From Planctomycetota bacterium (GTDB taxonomy: Bacteria; Planctomycetota; PLA2; JAEUHO01): DNA of 64,000 bases. The stretch spans positions 1-64,000 of the forward strand of contig JACKGW010000012.1 in NCBI GenBank assembly GCA_020631815.1, read 5' to 3'. Below the pieces are notes generated by a model. It worked only from the letters and a program-made list of their open reading frames with translations, was not told the origin of the DNA and did not search any database. The position numbers and the translations under genes were made by a program. This document shows positions 51,076 through 60,215 of this stretch, one piece after another; positions within the stretch are counted from its first letter, which is position 1, and each line of letters begins with the position of its first letter.

Positions 51076-52785
51076 TTAGATCACGTCCATCTGGGTGACG
51101 CGGAGGACCTCCTCCGGGGTGGTCCAGCCTACGCGCACCTTGAGGGCGCCGTCTTGGCGCAACGTGCGGAAGCCGCGCTCGACCGCCTGGCGCTTGATGG
51201 CGCTGGCGCTTGCGAGGTTGACGATCTGGTCGCGGACGGGGTCGTCGATCGGCAGGATCTCGTAGATGCCGATTCGCTCGACGTAGCCGCTGCCGTAGCA
51301 GTTGCCGCAGCCGCGACCGCGCTTGATCTTGCCGTCTTCGAGCTGGTCGGGCGTGATGTCGAGCTGCTTGAGCTGCCAGATCTCCTCGTCGGAGGGATCG
51401 ATCTGCTCCAGGCAGTCGGGACAGATGCGACGGACCAGGCGCTGGGCGATCGCCACGACGACGGAGGTGGCCACGAGGTAGGGCTCGATGCCGATGTCGA
51501 GCAGACGCGTGGTCACGGTGGGGGCGTCGTTGGTGTGGATGGTGCTGAAGACCAAGTGACCGGTCTGGGCGGCCTGGATGGCGATGCGCGCCGTCTCCAC
51601 GTCACGCACCTCACCGACCATCATGATGTCGGGGTCCTGACGCAGCAGGGAGCGCAGACCGCTGGCGAAGGTGAGGCCCTTCTTCTCGTTGACCTGGATC
51701 TGGCTGATGCCCGCGAGGTGGTACTCGATCGGGTCCTCGATGGTCATCACGTTCATCTTGGTGCTGTTGATGCGCTTGAGCGCGCTGTACAGCGTGGTCG
51801 TCTTGCCCGAGCCCGTGGGGCCGGAGACGAAGATGATGCCGTGGTTGTAGTGGATGAACTGGTCCACCAGCTCGAGGTTGCCCTCGAGGAGGCCGATCTC
51901 CTCGAGCTCGTACAGGCGGGCCGTCTTGTCGAGCAGGCGCATCACGAGGCGCTCGCCGTAGTTGGTCGGCACGCTGGAGAGACGCACGTCGACCTCGGCG
52001 TCGCCCAGCCGCAGCGAGGCGCGGCCGTCCTGGGGCAGCCGGCGCTCGGCAATGTCGAGCTTGCCCATGACCTTGAGGCGGCTGGTAACGGCGTCCTGCA
52101 GCTTCTTCGGCACCGTCTCCATGTCGTAGAGGATGCCGTCGATGCGGTAGCGGACCTGAAGCCGGTCTTCGAAGGGCTGCAGGTGGATGTCCGAGGCGCG
52201 CATCTTGAGCGCCTGGAAGAACAGCATGTTGACGAGCTTGATGATGGGCGCCTTGTTGGCGACGTCGAGGATGTCCTCGCTGTCGCTCAGCGTCTCCGCC
52301 AAGCTCTCCATGTCCGTGCCGGCGAAGTCCCCGACGGACTCCTCGACGATGTCCTGCTTGTTCTTGTAGGCCTTGTTGATGAGGCTCGTGATCTCGGTGC
52401 GTGGAGCCAGGACGGGGTCCAGCTCCATGCCGAGCATCGCGGCCAAGTCGTCCATGGGATACGCGTCGAACGGCGACGCCGTGGCCACGCGCATCGAGCC
52501 GTTCACCTGCTCGAGGCCCACGAGGTAGTAGTTGCGCGCGAACTGGACGGGGACCTTGTCGACGAAGACCGGCGGCACGGCGGCGTGCCCCAGGCGCTCC
52601 TCGTAGGCCATGCCCAGGCCCTCGGCCATGGCCTTGAGCAGGTCGTGCTCGCTGACGAAGCCACGCGAGAGCAGGACCTTGTCCAGCGGCCAACCGGTTT
52701 CCCGTTCGGCGTCGATGGCCTGCTCGATCTGGGCGTCCGTGAGGAGGTTCTTCTCCTTCAGGGCGAGGATGAGCGGGTTCTGCAC
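51076..52785 (-). CDS. gspE: Type II secretion ATPase
   Basis: A 569-residue ATPase of the GspE/PilB family. Two MshEN-type N-domains (residues 1-150) precede the ATPase core. Walker A is GPTGSGKTT at about 321-329, the Asp box and His box are present, and Walker B is in RQDPDIMMVGEVRDVETA. A zinc site follows: CPDC at about 455 and CGNC at about 492 (the four-Cys CM domain). It drives pseudopilus growth. The GTG start at 52785 begins the typical MshEN helix; the upstream extension is low-complexity and is left out. Confidence 0.96.
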   Translation of the reverse strand: MQNPLILALKEKNLLTDAQIEQAIDAERETGWPLDKVLLSRGFVSEHDLLKAMAEGLGMAYEERLGHAAVPPVFVDKVPVQFARNYYLVGLEQVNGSMRVATASPFDAYPMDDLAAMLGMELDPVLAPRTEITSLINKAYKNKQDIVEESVGDFAGTDMESLAETLSDSEDILDVANKAPIIKLVNMLFFQALKMRASDIHLQPFEDRLQVRYRIDGILYDMETVPKKLQDAVTSRLKVMGKLDIAERRLPQDGRASLRLGDAEVDVRLSSVPTNYGERLVMRLLDKTARLYELEEIGLLEGNLELVDQFIHYNHGIIFVSGPTGSGKTTTLYSALKRINSTKMNVMTIEDPIEYHLAGISQIQVNEKKGLTFASGLRSLLRQDPDIMMVGEVRDVETARIAIQAAQTGHLVFSTIHTNDAPTVTTRLLDIGIEPYLVATSVVVAIAQRLVRRICPDCLEQIDPSDEEIWQLKQLDITPDQLEDGKIKRGRGCGNCYGSGYVERIGIYEILPIDDPVRDQIVNLASASAIKRQAVERGFRTLRQDGALKVRVGWTTPEEVLRVTQMDVI

Positions 52786-52885
52786 GGCGGGGACCCCCAA
52801 CGGACGCCCGCCAGCCCCCCGGTGGGGGGCCGCGGCGCACACTGCGAAACTAGCGCACCGAACCGGTGGCGCAGCCGGTGGGGCC

Positions 52886-55585
52886 TCAGGTGCCCCCGGT
52901 CTTCCAGTACCCGCGGGCATTGAGCATGCCCTCGCTGGAGCTACCGCTGGCTGCGGGCGTGGTCCAGCCGTTGTTGGCGGCCGGCGCGGGCTGGTTCGGC
53001 CCGACCTGCCAGCCGGCCGGGCGGCTGCCGACGCGGCGCGCCTGCGGCTGGGGCAGGCCCCGTCCGCGCGGGCTGCCCATGCGGCTGCCGTCGGTGGGGG
53101 CGCTGGTGCGAAGCGCTGCCCGGCGGGCATTGCGCTCGGCGTCCAGGCGCTCGGCGCTGACCGCGTGGAAGCGGGTGGCCTCGAGCATGCCGATCGAGTC
53201 CATGCGGTCCGACGCGCTGCCGGAGCCCGGGACGTAGTACGTCCCCTCGGTCGAGGCAGCCGGTGCCGCGTTGCTGACGCCCGGGACGCAGGCCGGACGG
53301 CGGCTCTCGTAGGTGCCGCCGGACGCGCCGCCGGTGTAGCAGCCCGTAGCGCTGTCCTGCTGCTCGCAGCCGACGAACTTGGCGTTGTAGATGTCGGTGT
53401 AGCCGATCAGCTCGTCGGCCTTCTGCTTGCGACGGCAGCTCTCGATGTCGAGGATGTCGAACGCCTGCTGGCCGCCGTGCATGATCGTCGGCGTCACGAA
53501 CAGGAAGAGGCTGGTCTCGCGATCGCTGCGGCTGGTGCTCTTGAAGAGCTCGCCAAGCACGGGCAGCTCGCTGACGTAGGGGATCTTGTCGTCGGTGCTG
53601 CGCTGCGTGCGACCCATGAGGCCGCCGAGCACCACCGTGTGGCGATCCGGGACCGTCACGACCGTGGTGAGCGAACGACGGATACGGTCGGCGGGAATCT
53701 GGTCGCCCGACGGCAGCGTGCGCGGCTCGCCGACGAACGCGCTGACCTCGAGGTTGATGTTGAGCAGCAGGTACGTGGCATCGGCGATGTGCGGGCTGAT
53801 GCGCAGCGTGGTACCGGCCGTCTCGAAGCCACCCAGACCACCGGAGACCGCGCCACCCGTGGTCGCGTTGGACTCCGAGAACGCCTGCTCGTCCTGCACC
53901 TGGATCACCGCTTCCTCGTTGTCGGCGGTGAGGATGCTGGGCAGCTGCAGGATGCGGCTGCGCTGGATGCTGTTGAGCACGTTGAAGATGAGGGGCACCT
54001 GGCCGAAGGCGAAGATGCCGCCCACGAGGCCGCGCGGGGCGACGTTGGAGTCGCTGTCCACGAACGGCGGGATGCGGTCAGTGAAGAAGGTGTCGCCGTC
54101 CTTGTCGGCGAACACGGTCTGGCCGAAGTTGTTGAAGGCGAAGCCGGACACCTTGTCGTTCTTGACGAGGCCGTTGTCGTCGGCAGCGCCGAGCTCGACC
54201 GAGAGGCGGTAGCTGTCGTCGAGCGTGAGCTCGATGAGGGCAGCCTCGATCAACACCTGGTCCTTCTGGACGTCGATCTCGTCGAGGACCTTCTTGATCT
54301 CCTCGAACTGACGCTGCGTGCCGGCGATGATGATGCTGTTGCTCTTCTCGTCGGCCACGACGGCGGGCTTCTCTTCCTCGCGCGGGTCGACGCTGTCGCT
54401 GCTGAGGTTGGCGGCGCGGCCCGTGTTGCCGCCCGAGGACGTCGAGGTGCCGGCTTCCTTGCCGAAGATGCTGGCGGCCTCGATGAGCGAGGTGAGCACC
54501 TCGGCAGTGTCCACGGCCTCGAGGTTCTTGAGGCGGATGACGTGGATGCGGTCGTCCATGACCTGCGTGGGTACGTCGAGGTTGTCGATGACGGTACCGA
54601 TCTCGGTGATGTCGGCCTGCGTGGCATAGACGATGATCTGGTTGGTGCGCGGGTCGCTGATGATGCGCGGCTCGGGATCGGCCTCGACATCGTCGCTGCT
54701 GGCGGGCTGGTTGCGGCCGCCCGGCTGCTGGCTGCCCCGCGTGAGGCGGTCACGGCCCGTGAAGAGGTCCGTGAGGATGGGCTCGATCTCGTCGGCGGTG
54801 GCGTGCTTGAGCTGGAAGTACTTCGAACCCAGCGCGCTGCTGGGCGGCTGGACGTCCATCTCCTTGAGCAGGCGGTAGACGCTGGCCACGTTGGGCGCGA
54901 AGTCGGTGACGACGAACGCGCGGGCCTGGGGCACCTCGGTGACGTTGCCCACGTTGCCCTGCGACACGATGCGCTGCAGCGCGGCGCGGGCGTTCTTGAG
55001 GTCCCGCATGTTCTCCACGCGGATGGTCGTGGTGATGAACTGGCCGTCGAGTCGCTCGTAGATGGCGACGTTCTCGTCGGTCAGCTTGACGTACTCGGGC
55101 TTCAAGCGGAGCGTCGTCTGGCCGGACTTGCTGTCGGTGACGAGCAGCGCCTGGAACTCGGGCGGGCCGACCGGGACCATGATGAGGTCGTAGAAGGTCA
55201 GCAGTGCGCGGGCCATGTCGAAGAGCTGTTCCTTCGGGCCGGTCAGCTTGAGCGCGCCCTGGATCTTCTCCGACTTGATCTGCTTGTTCTCGGGGTCCCA
55301 GAGGATGGGCTTGCCCGTTTCCTGCGCGATGGCGCGGAGGAAGTCCTGGATGGCGACCGGCTGGACGACGTTGATCGTGCCGGTGTCGCCGTCGTCGGCC
55401 CAGGCGCGCCCGGTGCGGCCCGAGAGGTCGCCGGGCGTCAGGACGACCCACGCCGCCAGCGCGAGCGTGGGCAGGAGGAGGAGCGCGGCGCCGGCCCAGC
55501 CGAAGGGCAGGCGCGACGGTCGCGTGCAACGGGGCGGCTGGGCGCTTCGGCCCGGCCCACCTCTCGCGGTGGAGCGGTCGCTCAC
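52886..55585 (-). CDS. gspD: Type II secretion secretin
   Basis: An 899-residue outer-membrane channel. A hydrophobic signal segment (WAGAALLLLPTLALAAWVVLTPG) is followed by an N0 domain (INVVQPVAIQDFLRAIAQETGKPILWDP), several N-domains with Ser/Gly-rich insertions (for example TSTSSGGNTGRAANLSSDS), and the secretin core. The core shows the signature VPVLGELFKSTSRSDRETSLFLFVTPTI. The last 140 residues are a Cys-, Gly- and Ser-rich tail not usual in GspD. GTG 55585 has GGAGG eight bases upstream. It is the first gene of the operon; gspC, K, L and M are not seen nearby. Confidence 0.94.
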   Translation of the reverse strand: MSDRSTARGGPGRSAQPPRCTRPSRLPFGWAGAALLLLPTLALAAWVVLTPGDLSGRTGRAWADDGDTGTINVVQPVAIQDFLRAIAQETGKPILWDPENKQIKSEKIQGALKLTGPKEQLFDMARALLTFYDLIMVPVGPPEFQALLVTDSKSGQTTLRLKPEYVKLTDENVAIYERLDGQFITTTIRVENMRDLKNARAALQRIVSQGNVGNVTEVPQARAFVVTDFAPNVASVYRLLKEMDVQPPSSALGSKYFQLKHATADEIEPILTDLFTGRDRLTRGSQQPGGRNQPASSDDVEADPEPRIISDPRTNQIIVYATQADITEIGTVIDNLDVPTQVMDDRIHVIRLKNLEAVDTAEVLTSLIEAASIFGKEAGTSTSSGGNTGRAANLSSDSVDPREEEKPAVVADEKSNSIIIAGTQRQFEEIKKVLDEIDVQKDQVLIEAALIELTLDDSYRLSVELGAADDNGLVKNDKVSGFAFNNFGQTVFADKDGDTFFTDRIPPFVDSDSNVAPRGLVGGIFAFGQVPLIFNVLNSIQRSRILQLPSILTADNEEAVIQVQDEQAFSESNATTGGAVSGGLGGFETAGTTLRISPHIADATYLLLNINLEVSAFVGEPRTLPSGDQIPADRIRRSLTTVVTVPDRHTVVLGGLMGRTQRSTDDKIPYVSELPVLGELFKSTSRSDRETSLFLFVTPTIMHGGQQAFDILDIESCRRKQKADELIGYTDIYNAKFVGCEQQDSATGCYTGGASGGTYESRRPACVPGVSNAAPAASTEGTYYVPGSGSASDRMDSIGMLEATRFHAVSAERLDAERNARRAALRTSAPTDGSRMGSPRGRGLPQPQARRVGSRPAGWQVGPNQPAPAANNGWTTPAASGSSSEGMLNARGYWKTGGT

Positions 55586-56089
55586 GGTGCAGTCCTCCGG
55601 CTCGGCCACGGACAGGGCGCGCCTCGTCCCCACGGCCCTCCCGCCGGGACGTCGCCTCCCGCCCCGGATTCTGGCCGTCCCCTGGGGGATGGTCAAACGG
55701 CGTTCCGGAAACGGAGACAAGGCGATGACAGGAGCCGAGCTTCCCGTCACGTTGGTTCGACGCCGCCCGCGCGAGCGGCTTCCGCGGGTCGGCAGTCCGA
55801 GTCGGGAAAGTGCTCGCTAGCGTGTGCCCGCCGGGGCCCGTCGTCGCCCGCCCGACGCACTCGCGCGACGCCTCGCAGCGCGGCTCCGGTCGTGAGGGCG
55901 GGCAGAAGGGCCGCGCGGGGCCCAAGAAGCTCCCGAAACGGAGCCCAGATCGCTTGACCCTGGGGGGGCACGCCCTACCCTCATCGGCTTGCGGACGGTC
56001 GAGCGCCCCCGCGCGCGGACTCGTGCTCCTTGGGTGGGGCCGGGTGCGCCGGCGGCATGCGGAGGCGCGTCCGATCCGTGGAGACGTCA
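55586..56089. other. Divergent spacer between gspD and rpsU
   Basis: A 500-base region without a supported gene. On the plus strand, TTGACC (55954-55959), a 16-base spacer and TACCCT (55976-55981) form a promoter candidate for rpsU. The equivalent for gspD is not obvious. The rest is featureless GC-rich sequence. Confidence 0.4.
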
Positions 56090-56293
56090 GTGCGAGTCCA
56101 GGCCAAGGCGAACGAACCCCTCGAGAAGACGCTCCGGCGTCTGCGCAAGCTCTGCAACAACGAGGGCATCACCCGCGAGCTGAAGCGGCATGCCTACTAC
56201 GAGAAGCCGAGCGAGAAGCGCCGTCGTCGCAAGCGCGAGCGCATCAAGGCCATCCGCCTGGCCCAGCGCGCCCGCGACCTTCTCGCCCAGTAG
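56090..56293 (+). CDS. rpsU: Ribosomal protein bS21
   Basis: A 67-residue small-subunit protein. The start at GTG 56090 (VRVQAKANEPLEKTLRRLRKLC) fits both the family, which opens with a short V-R-V strand, and a GGAG six bases upstream. A GTG 12 bases earlier is the alternative. It continues with the helical body ending RRRRKRERIKAIRLAQRARDLLAQ, where RRK-rich segments contact 16S rRNA near the anti-Shine-Dalgarno. A hairpin follows at 56310. Confidence 0.93.
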   Translation: MRVQAKANEPLEKTLRRLRKLCNNEGITRELKRHAYYEKPSEKRRRRKRERIKAIRLAQRARDLLAQ

Positions 56294-56309
56294 TACGCGT
56301 CTCCGCCCC

Positions 56310-56347
56310 AGGCCCCGCTGCGCGTGATCGAACGCTGCGCGGGGCCT
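56310..56347 (+). terminator. Hairpin after rpsU
   Basis: AGGCCCCGC pairs with GCGGGGCCT across a 20-base interior that can pair weakly again. GATTCG follows rather than a T-run. It is the probable end of the rpsU transcript. Confidence 0.5.
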
Positions 56348-56461
56348 GATTCGTCCGGCGTCCCCGCCTCGTGTGGCCTACCGTGGGACGCCCTGGACGC
56401 CTGGGTCCGTTGACCCGCCGGTCTGCAACCGGGCTGTCCCCGTGACCCGGGAGCCTCCGCG

Positions 56462-59400
56462 ATGAGCGACACGGCCCGCGCCCCCGCCGCCTCGGGGTCC
56501 GGCCGCGCCATCGCGCTGGGCCTCTTCCTGATGTCCGGCGCCGTCGGCCTCGCCTACGAGGTCGTCTGGTCGCGGCTGCTCCTGCTCGAGCTCGGAAGCA
56601 CCGCCGCTTCCAGCTCGCTCGTGCTCGGGCTCTTCGTCGCGGGCCTGGGCCTCGGTGCGCGTCTGGCCGGGCGCCGCGCGGCTCCGCTGGCTCGTCCGCT
56701 GCGTCTCTACGCGGCGGCCGAAGCGGGTGCTGCGATCTGGGCCCTGTTGGCCCTGGTCCTCGTCCCCGGTCTCGAGGGCCCGTATGTCGCGCTGGCGCGC
56801 GGGCTGGGTCCCTTCGGCGCAGCCTTCGGGCGCTTGCTGCTGGCCGCGATCGTCGTACTGCCCGGGGCCACGCTGCTCGGCATGACGCTGCCCGCTGGCG
56901 TCGCCTCGTGGGGCGCGAAGCGCGGCGAGGGTGCGCAGGGCACAGCGTGGCTCTACGGCATCAACACGTTGGGTGCGGTGCTCGGCGCCTTGCTCGCCGG
57001 TTGGCTGGCGGTGGGGCCGTTGGGCGTCAACGGCACGCTGCTGGTCGCCGCGGGTCTCGGTCTGCTGCTGGCTGCCGTTGCCGCGGGCATCGCGCCGCGC
57101 GTCGAGCCGGAGACCGTGCGCCTGGGCGGCGATCTCGCCACCGGTGCGGCGGGAGGGCCCGCGGCACCGACCACGAGTGGGTTCAGTCGCCGCGGAGCGT
57201 GGGGACTCGCGGCGCTGCTGGGTGCCTTGGGTCTGGGCATCGAGATCGCGGGCTTCCGCGTGCTCGTGTTCTTCGTCGAGGGCTTCACCGCCAGCCTCGC
57301 GAGCATGCTTGCCATGTTCGTGCTGGGCCTGGGCGCGGGCAGCCTGGTGCTGGGTCCGAGGCTGTCGCGCGCGAAGGATCCTGCGCGGGCACTTGGCGTG
57401 CTCTTGCTCGGCGAAGTCGTCGCGCTGTTGCTGGCTGCGTTCGTCGTGGTCCCGCACTTGGACGCTTGGCTGGATGCCGTGCGCGCAGGTGCCTACGCGG
57501 ACGTGCGCACGGCCATCGACGCCGCCGCGGCGTCGGGCTGGACGGCGCTGGCGGGCTCCGCAGCGCTGCTGGTGCTCCCGGCGTTCCTGTTGGGTCCGAC
57601 GTTTCCCCTGGCCGTGTCGCTCGTCGAACGAAGCGGCTTGCCGCCGGCGCGCGCCGTGGGCTCGACCTACCTGGCCAACGCGTTCGGAAGCGTCGTGGGC
57701 CCGCTGCTGATCACGTTCGTCGTGATTCCGCACCTGGGCGTGGCGGGCGCCGCGTTCCTCCTGGTGGCGGTGGCGGGCGCGCTGGCCGCAGGCCTCATGC
57801 TCCGGCGGCAGCTCCGTCGCCTGGCGCCGATCGGTGCGCTTGCCGTCGCGGTGCTGGCTGTCTTCGTGGTGCCCGCGGAGTCCACGACGCGCTCCTTGCT
57901 GGCCACGACCCATGTCGTGCGGGCCAAGGAAGACGGCGGGCAGCGAGCGGTCCTTGCCGTGGCTACCGACGACGTGACCACGGCGAGCGTCATCGAGACC
58001 GGCGAAGGCGAGCGCATCCTCTACACGGACGACTTCGCCGCCGCGGCGACCGGGCGTCACTACCGCTACATGCGCCTGCTCGGCATCCTGCCGATCCTCG
58101 AAGCGCGGCGCGCCGAGAACGTGATGGTGATCGCGTTCGGCACCGGCACGACGGCGGGCGCCGTGGCCTCGTTCGACGATCCCAAGCGCATCGACGTCGT
58201 CGAAGTGAGCGGCGCCGTGCTCGACCTTGCGCCGTGGTTCGCCGACGTGCACCGCGGCGTGCTCGACGACTCGCGTGTGCGGGTGCATCGCGCAGATGGG
58301 CGCCAGGCCTTGCTGTTGGCGGATGCGGATCTCGACGTGATCACCCTCGAGCCCCTCATGCCGTACAGCCCGGCCGGGTTGCCGCTGTACACGCAAGAGG
58401 TCTACGAGCTGGCGCGTGACCGCCTGCGCGACGGCGGCGTCTTGTGCCAGTGGGTGCCCGTGCACGCCATGCCCGCGCCGCTCTACGTCGCGTTCGTGCG
58501 GACGTTCTTCGAGGTGTTCCCCGAGGGCGAGCTGTGGTTCTTCGAGCAGTCCACGGCCTTGGTGGCGCGCAAGGGCGACGGGCCCACGCCCGAGGTCCGT
58601 GAGCAGCGGCGGCGTCAGGCGTTGCCCGACCTGATCGCAGCGGGCGTGGACCGCCCCGAGCGCCTGGCCATCGCGCGCATCGCGTCGGGACGTGAGGTGC
58701 TCGACGCGCCGGTGCCGCCGCCGCTGGGCCCGCTGGATGCCAAGCGACTGGTGCGCGATCGCGATCCCTACCCCGAGCTGGTTCCGACGCCTCGGGCGCG
58801 GCTGCGTACGCCGTACCTGGCGGCCACGCTCGAGTACCTCGCGACGTTGGTGCAGGTGCCCGAAGACGACACGGCCGATGACCCCGCGGAGCGCATCCGA
58901 CGAGGCACGCGCGAGATGCTCGTGGCGCGCTACGCCCAGGCGCAGGCGGACCTGCTGGCGCCCGTGGGTTCGGCGCCGGTCAGCGCGCAGGCGCTCGAGG
59001 AGCGGGTGCGCCTGTTGAGCCGCGCTGCCGAGGGCTATGCGCGTGCGCTCTCCGTGGCGCCCGGCGAGCCCGTCTTGCTCACGCGCCGTGCGCGCGTGCT
59101 GCGCGAGCTGGCGTTGCTGCGTGCGGGCGACGTCGAGGCCGCGGCGCGAGGCGGCGACGAAGCCCTGGGCGGGCTCGAGCTGCGCATGCTGGCCGCCGCG
59201 TTGCCGCCCCAGCTGGAAGACGCCGACGCCTCGGCGTCGCTACGCGGGCCGACGATCCGGCGACTCGTGGCGGCCCTGCTGGTGCGTGGGCGTCACGCCA
59301 CGGCGCGGCGCGTCATGGCGAACCAGCTCGAGCGCTGGCCGGCGCCCGAGGGACGGGCGGACGCGGAGCGGGAGCGATTGGTACGCGTGGCCGCGGCGCT

Positions 59401-60055
59401 CGACGCGCCGCCGGCCGAGGGAACCACGTGGTCGGAGCACGTCGTCGAGGACCTGGGCTACCGAGGGGCGCGGGGTCCGCAGGCCGATGGCATCGACCTG
59501 CTCGCCGCGGAGCGGGAGCGGGCCCTGCATGCGTCGGAGACGGCTCGCGGCCCGGCGCTCCGACGGTTGGCGGATCGAGCCACGTCGTTGCTGCTCGTCG
59601 ATGAGCTGCTCGCGTGGCTGCAGGGTGCGGAGGCGAGCGCCCAGCTGCCCGCACCCTGGCGAGACGCGCTCGCGGAGCGTGTGCGCGTGGGGCAGGCGCC
59701 GCTCGGCGACCGACTCGCCGCAGCGGATCCAGGTGATCGTGCGAGGTGGATCGAGGCCTACGACGCGCTGGACTTGATCGCGCGGCATCCGGGTGACGTC
59801 GCTGCGTACCTGGAGAGCGCGGAGGCGGACGTTCGACGCGTGGCCGTCGTCGCGCTGGGCCGTGCGGGTCGTCGTCCGGACCTCGCGCGCCTTGCAGACC
59901 GGCTGCTCGACGACGACGTCGACGTCCGCCGCGCCGCGGCGGCCGCCCTCTTCCCGCACGCCCAGGACCTGGTCGAGACCTACGACCCCCTGGCCCCCGA
60001 CGACCAGCGCACCCGCGTCGCCGACGCCGTCCGCACCCGCTTCTCCCCTCGCTGA
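56462..60055 (+). CDS. Polytopic membrane protein with spermidine-synthase-like domain and helical-repeat tail
   Basis: A 1197-residue protein. Residues 15-480 hold about 14 hydrophobic segments arranged as in fused MFS/spermidine-synthase proteins (AIALGLFLMSGAVGLAYEVVWSRLLLLELG at the start and FPLAVSLVERSGLPPARAVGSTYLANAFGSVVGPLL later). Residues about 495-720 are a Rossmann methyltransferase-like spermidine-synthase domain, ENVMVIAFGTGTTAGAVASFDDPKRIDVVEVSGAVLDLAPWF. The usual catalytic D-x-T/S-D-P loop reads DVITLEPLMPYSPAG, so the aminopropyl-transfer Asp is missing. The last 470 residues are TPR/HEAT-like helices. GGGAG lies eight bases before the ATG. A transferase is possible, but not polyamine synthesis. 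Confidence 0.8.
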   Translation: MSDTARAPAASGSGRAIALGLFLMSGAVGLAYEVVWSRLLLLELGSTAASSSLVLGLFVAGLGLGARLAGRRAAPLARPLRLYAAAEAGAAIWALLALVLVPGLEGPYVALARGLGPFGAAFGRLLLAAIVVLPGATLLGMTLPAGVASWGAKRGEGAQGTAWLYGINTLGAVLGALLAGWLAVGPLGVNGTLLVAAGLGLLLAAVAAGIAPRVEPETVRLGGDLATGAAGGPAAPTTSGFSRRGAWGLAALLGALGLGIEIAGFRVLVFFVEGFTASLASMLAMFVLGLGAGSLVLGPRLSRAKDPARALGVLLLGEVVALLLAAFVVVPHLDAWLDAVRAGAYADVRTAIDAAAASGWTALAGSAALLVLPAFLLGPTFPLAVSLVERSGLPPARAVGSTYLANAFGSVVGPLLITFVVIPHLGVAGAAFLLVAVAGALAAGLMLRRQLRRLAPIGALAVAVLAVFVVPAESTTRSLLATTHVVRAKEDGGQRAVLAVATDDVTTASVIETGEGERILYTDDFAAAATGRHYRYMRLLGILPILEARRAENVMVIAFGTGTTAGAVASFDDPKRIDVVEVSGAVLDLAPWFADVHRGVLDDSRVRVHRADGRQALLLADADLDVITLEPLMPYSPAGLPLYTQEVYELARDRLRDGGVLCQWVPVHAMPAPLYVAFVRTFFEVFPEGELWFFEQSTALVARKGDGPTPEVREQRRRQALPDLIAAGVDRPERLAIARIASGREVLDAPVPPPLGPLDAKRLVRDRDPYPELVPTPRARLRTPYLAATLEYLATLVQVPEDDTADDPAERIRRGTREMLVARYAQAQADLLAPVGSAPVSAQALEERVRLLSRAAEGYARALSVAPGEPVLLTRRARVLRELALLRAGDVEAAARGGDEALGGLELRMLAAALPPQLEDADASASLRGPTIRRLVAALLVRGRHATARRVMANQLERWPAPEGRADAERERLVRVAAALDAPPAEGTTWSEHVVEDLGYRGARGPQADGIDLLAAERERALHASETARGPALRRLADRATSLLLVDELLAWLQGAEASAQLPAPWRDALAERVRVGQAPLGDRLAAADPGDRARWIEAYDALDLIARHPGDVAAYLESAEADVRRVAVVALGRAGRRPDLARLADRLLDDDVDVRRAAAAALFPHAQDLVETYDPLAPDDQRTRVADAVRTRFSPR

Positions 60056-60078
60056 GGGCGTGGGAACGCGGAAAGCCC

Positions 60079-60176
60079 GTACGGAGGCGGGGATTTCTTC
60101 CGCAACTTGCCGAAGTGACCCTTCCCATGCGGATGTACCGATCGGCAAGTTGCGGAAGAATTCCCCGCCTCCGTAC
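60079..60176 (+). repeat. Long hairpin repeat with conserved CCTTCCCATGCGG loop (copy B)
   Basis: Two 35-base arms (60079-60113 and 60142-60176) pair at all but one position around a 28-base loop containing CCCTTCCCATGCGG. The arms carry GGAGGCGGGG at the outer end. It is the inverted twin of copy C at 61257; both flank the RAYT remnant. It starts 24 bases after the stop of the spermidine-synthase-like gene. Confidence 0.85.
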
Positions 60177-60215
60177 CGCGTCTGCGAGCCGTGCTGGAGC
60201 GATAGGGGTTCGGAC

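Noticed and set aside
56378..58465. 695-codon minus-strand frame opposite the spermidine-synthase-like gene
   Set aside because: Gln/Arg/His/Glu-rich shadow of a plus-strand membrane protein with clear hydrophobic segments and a ribosome site.
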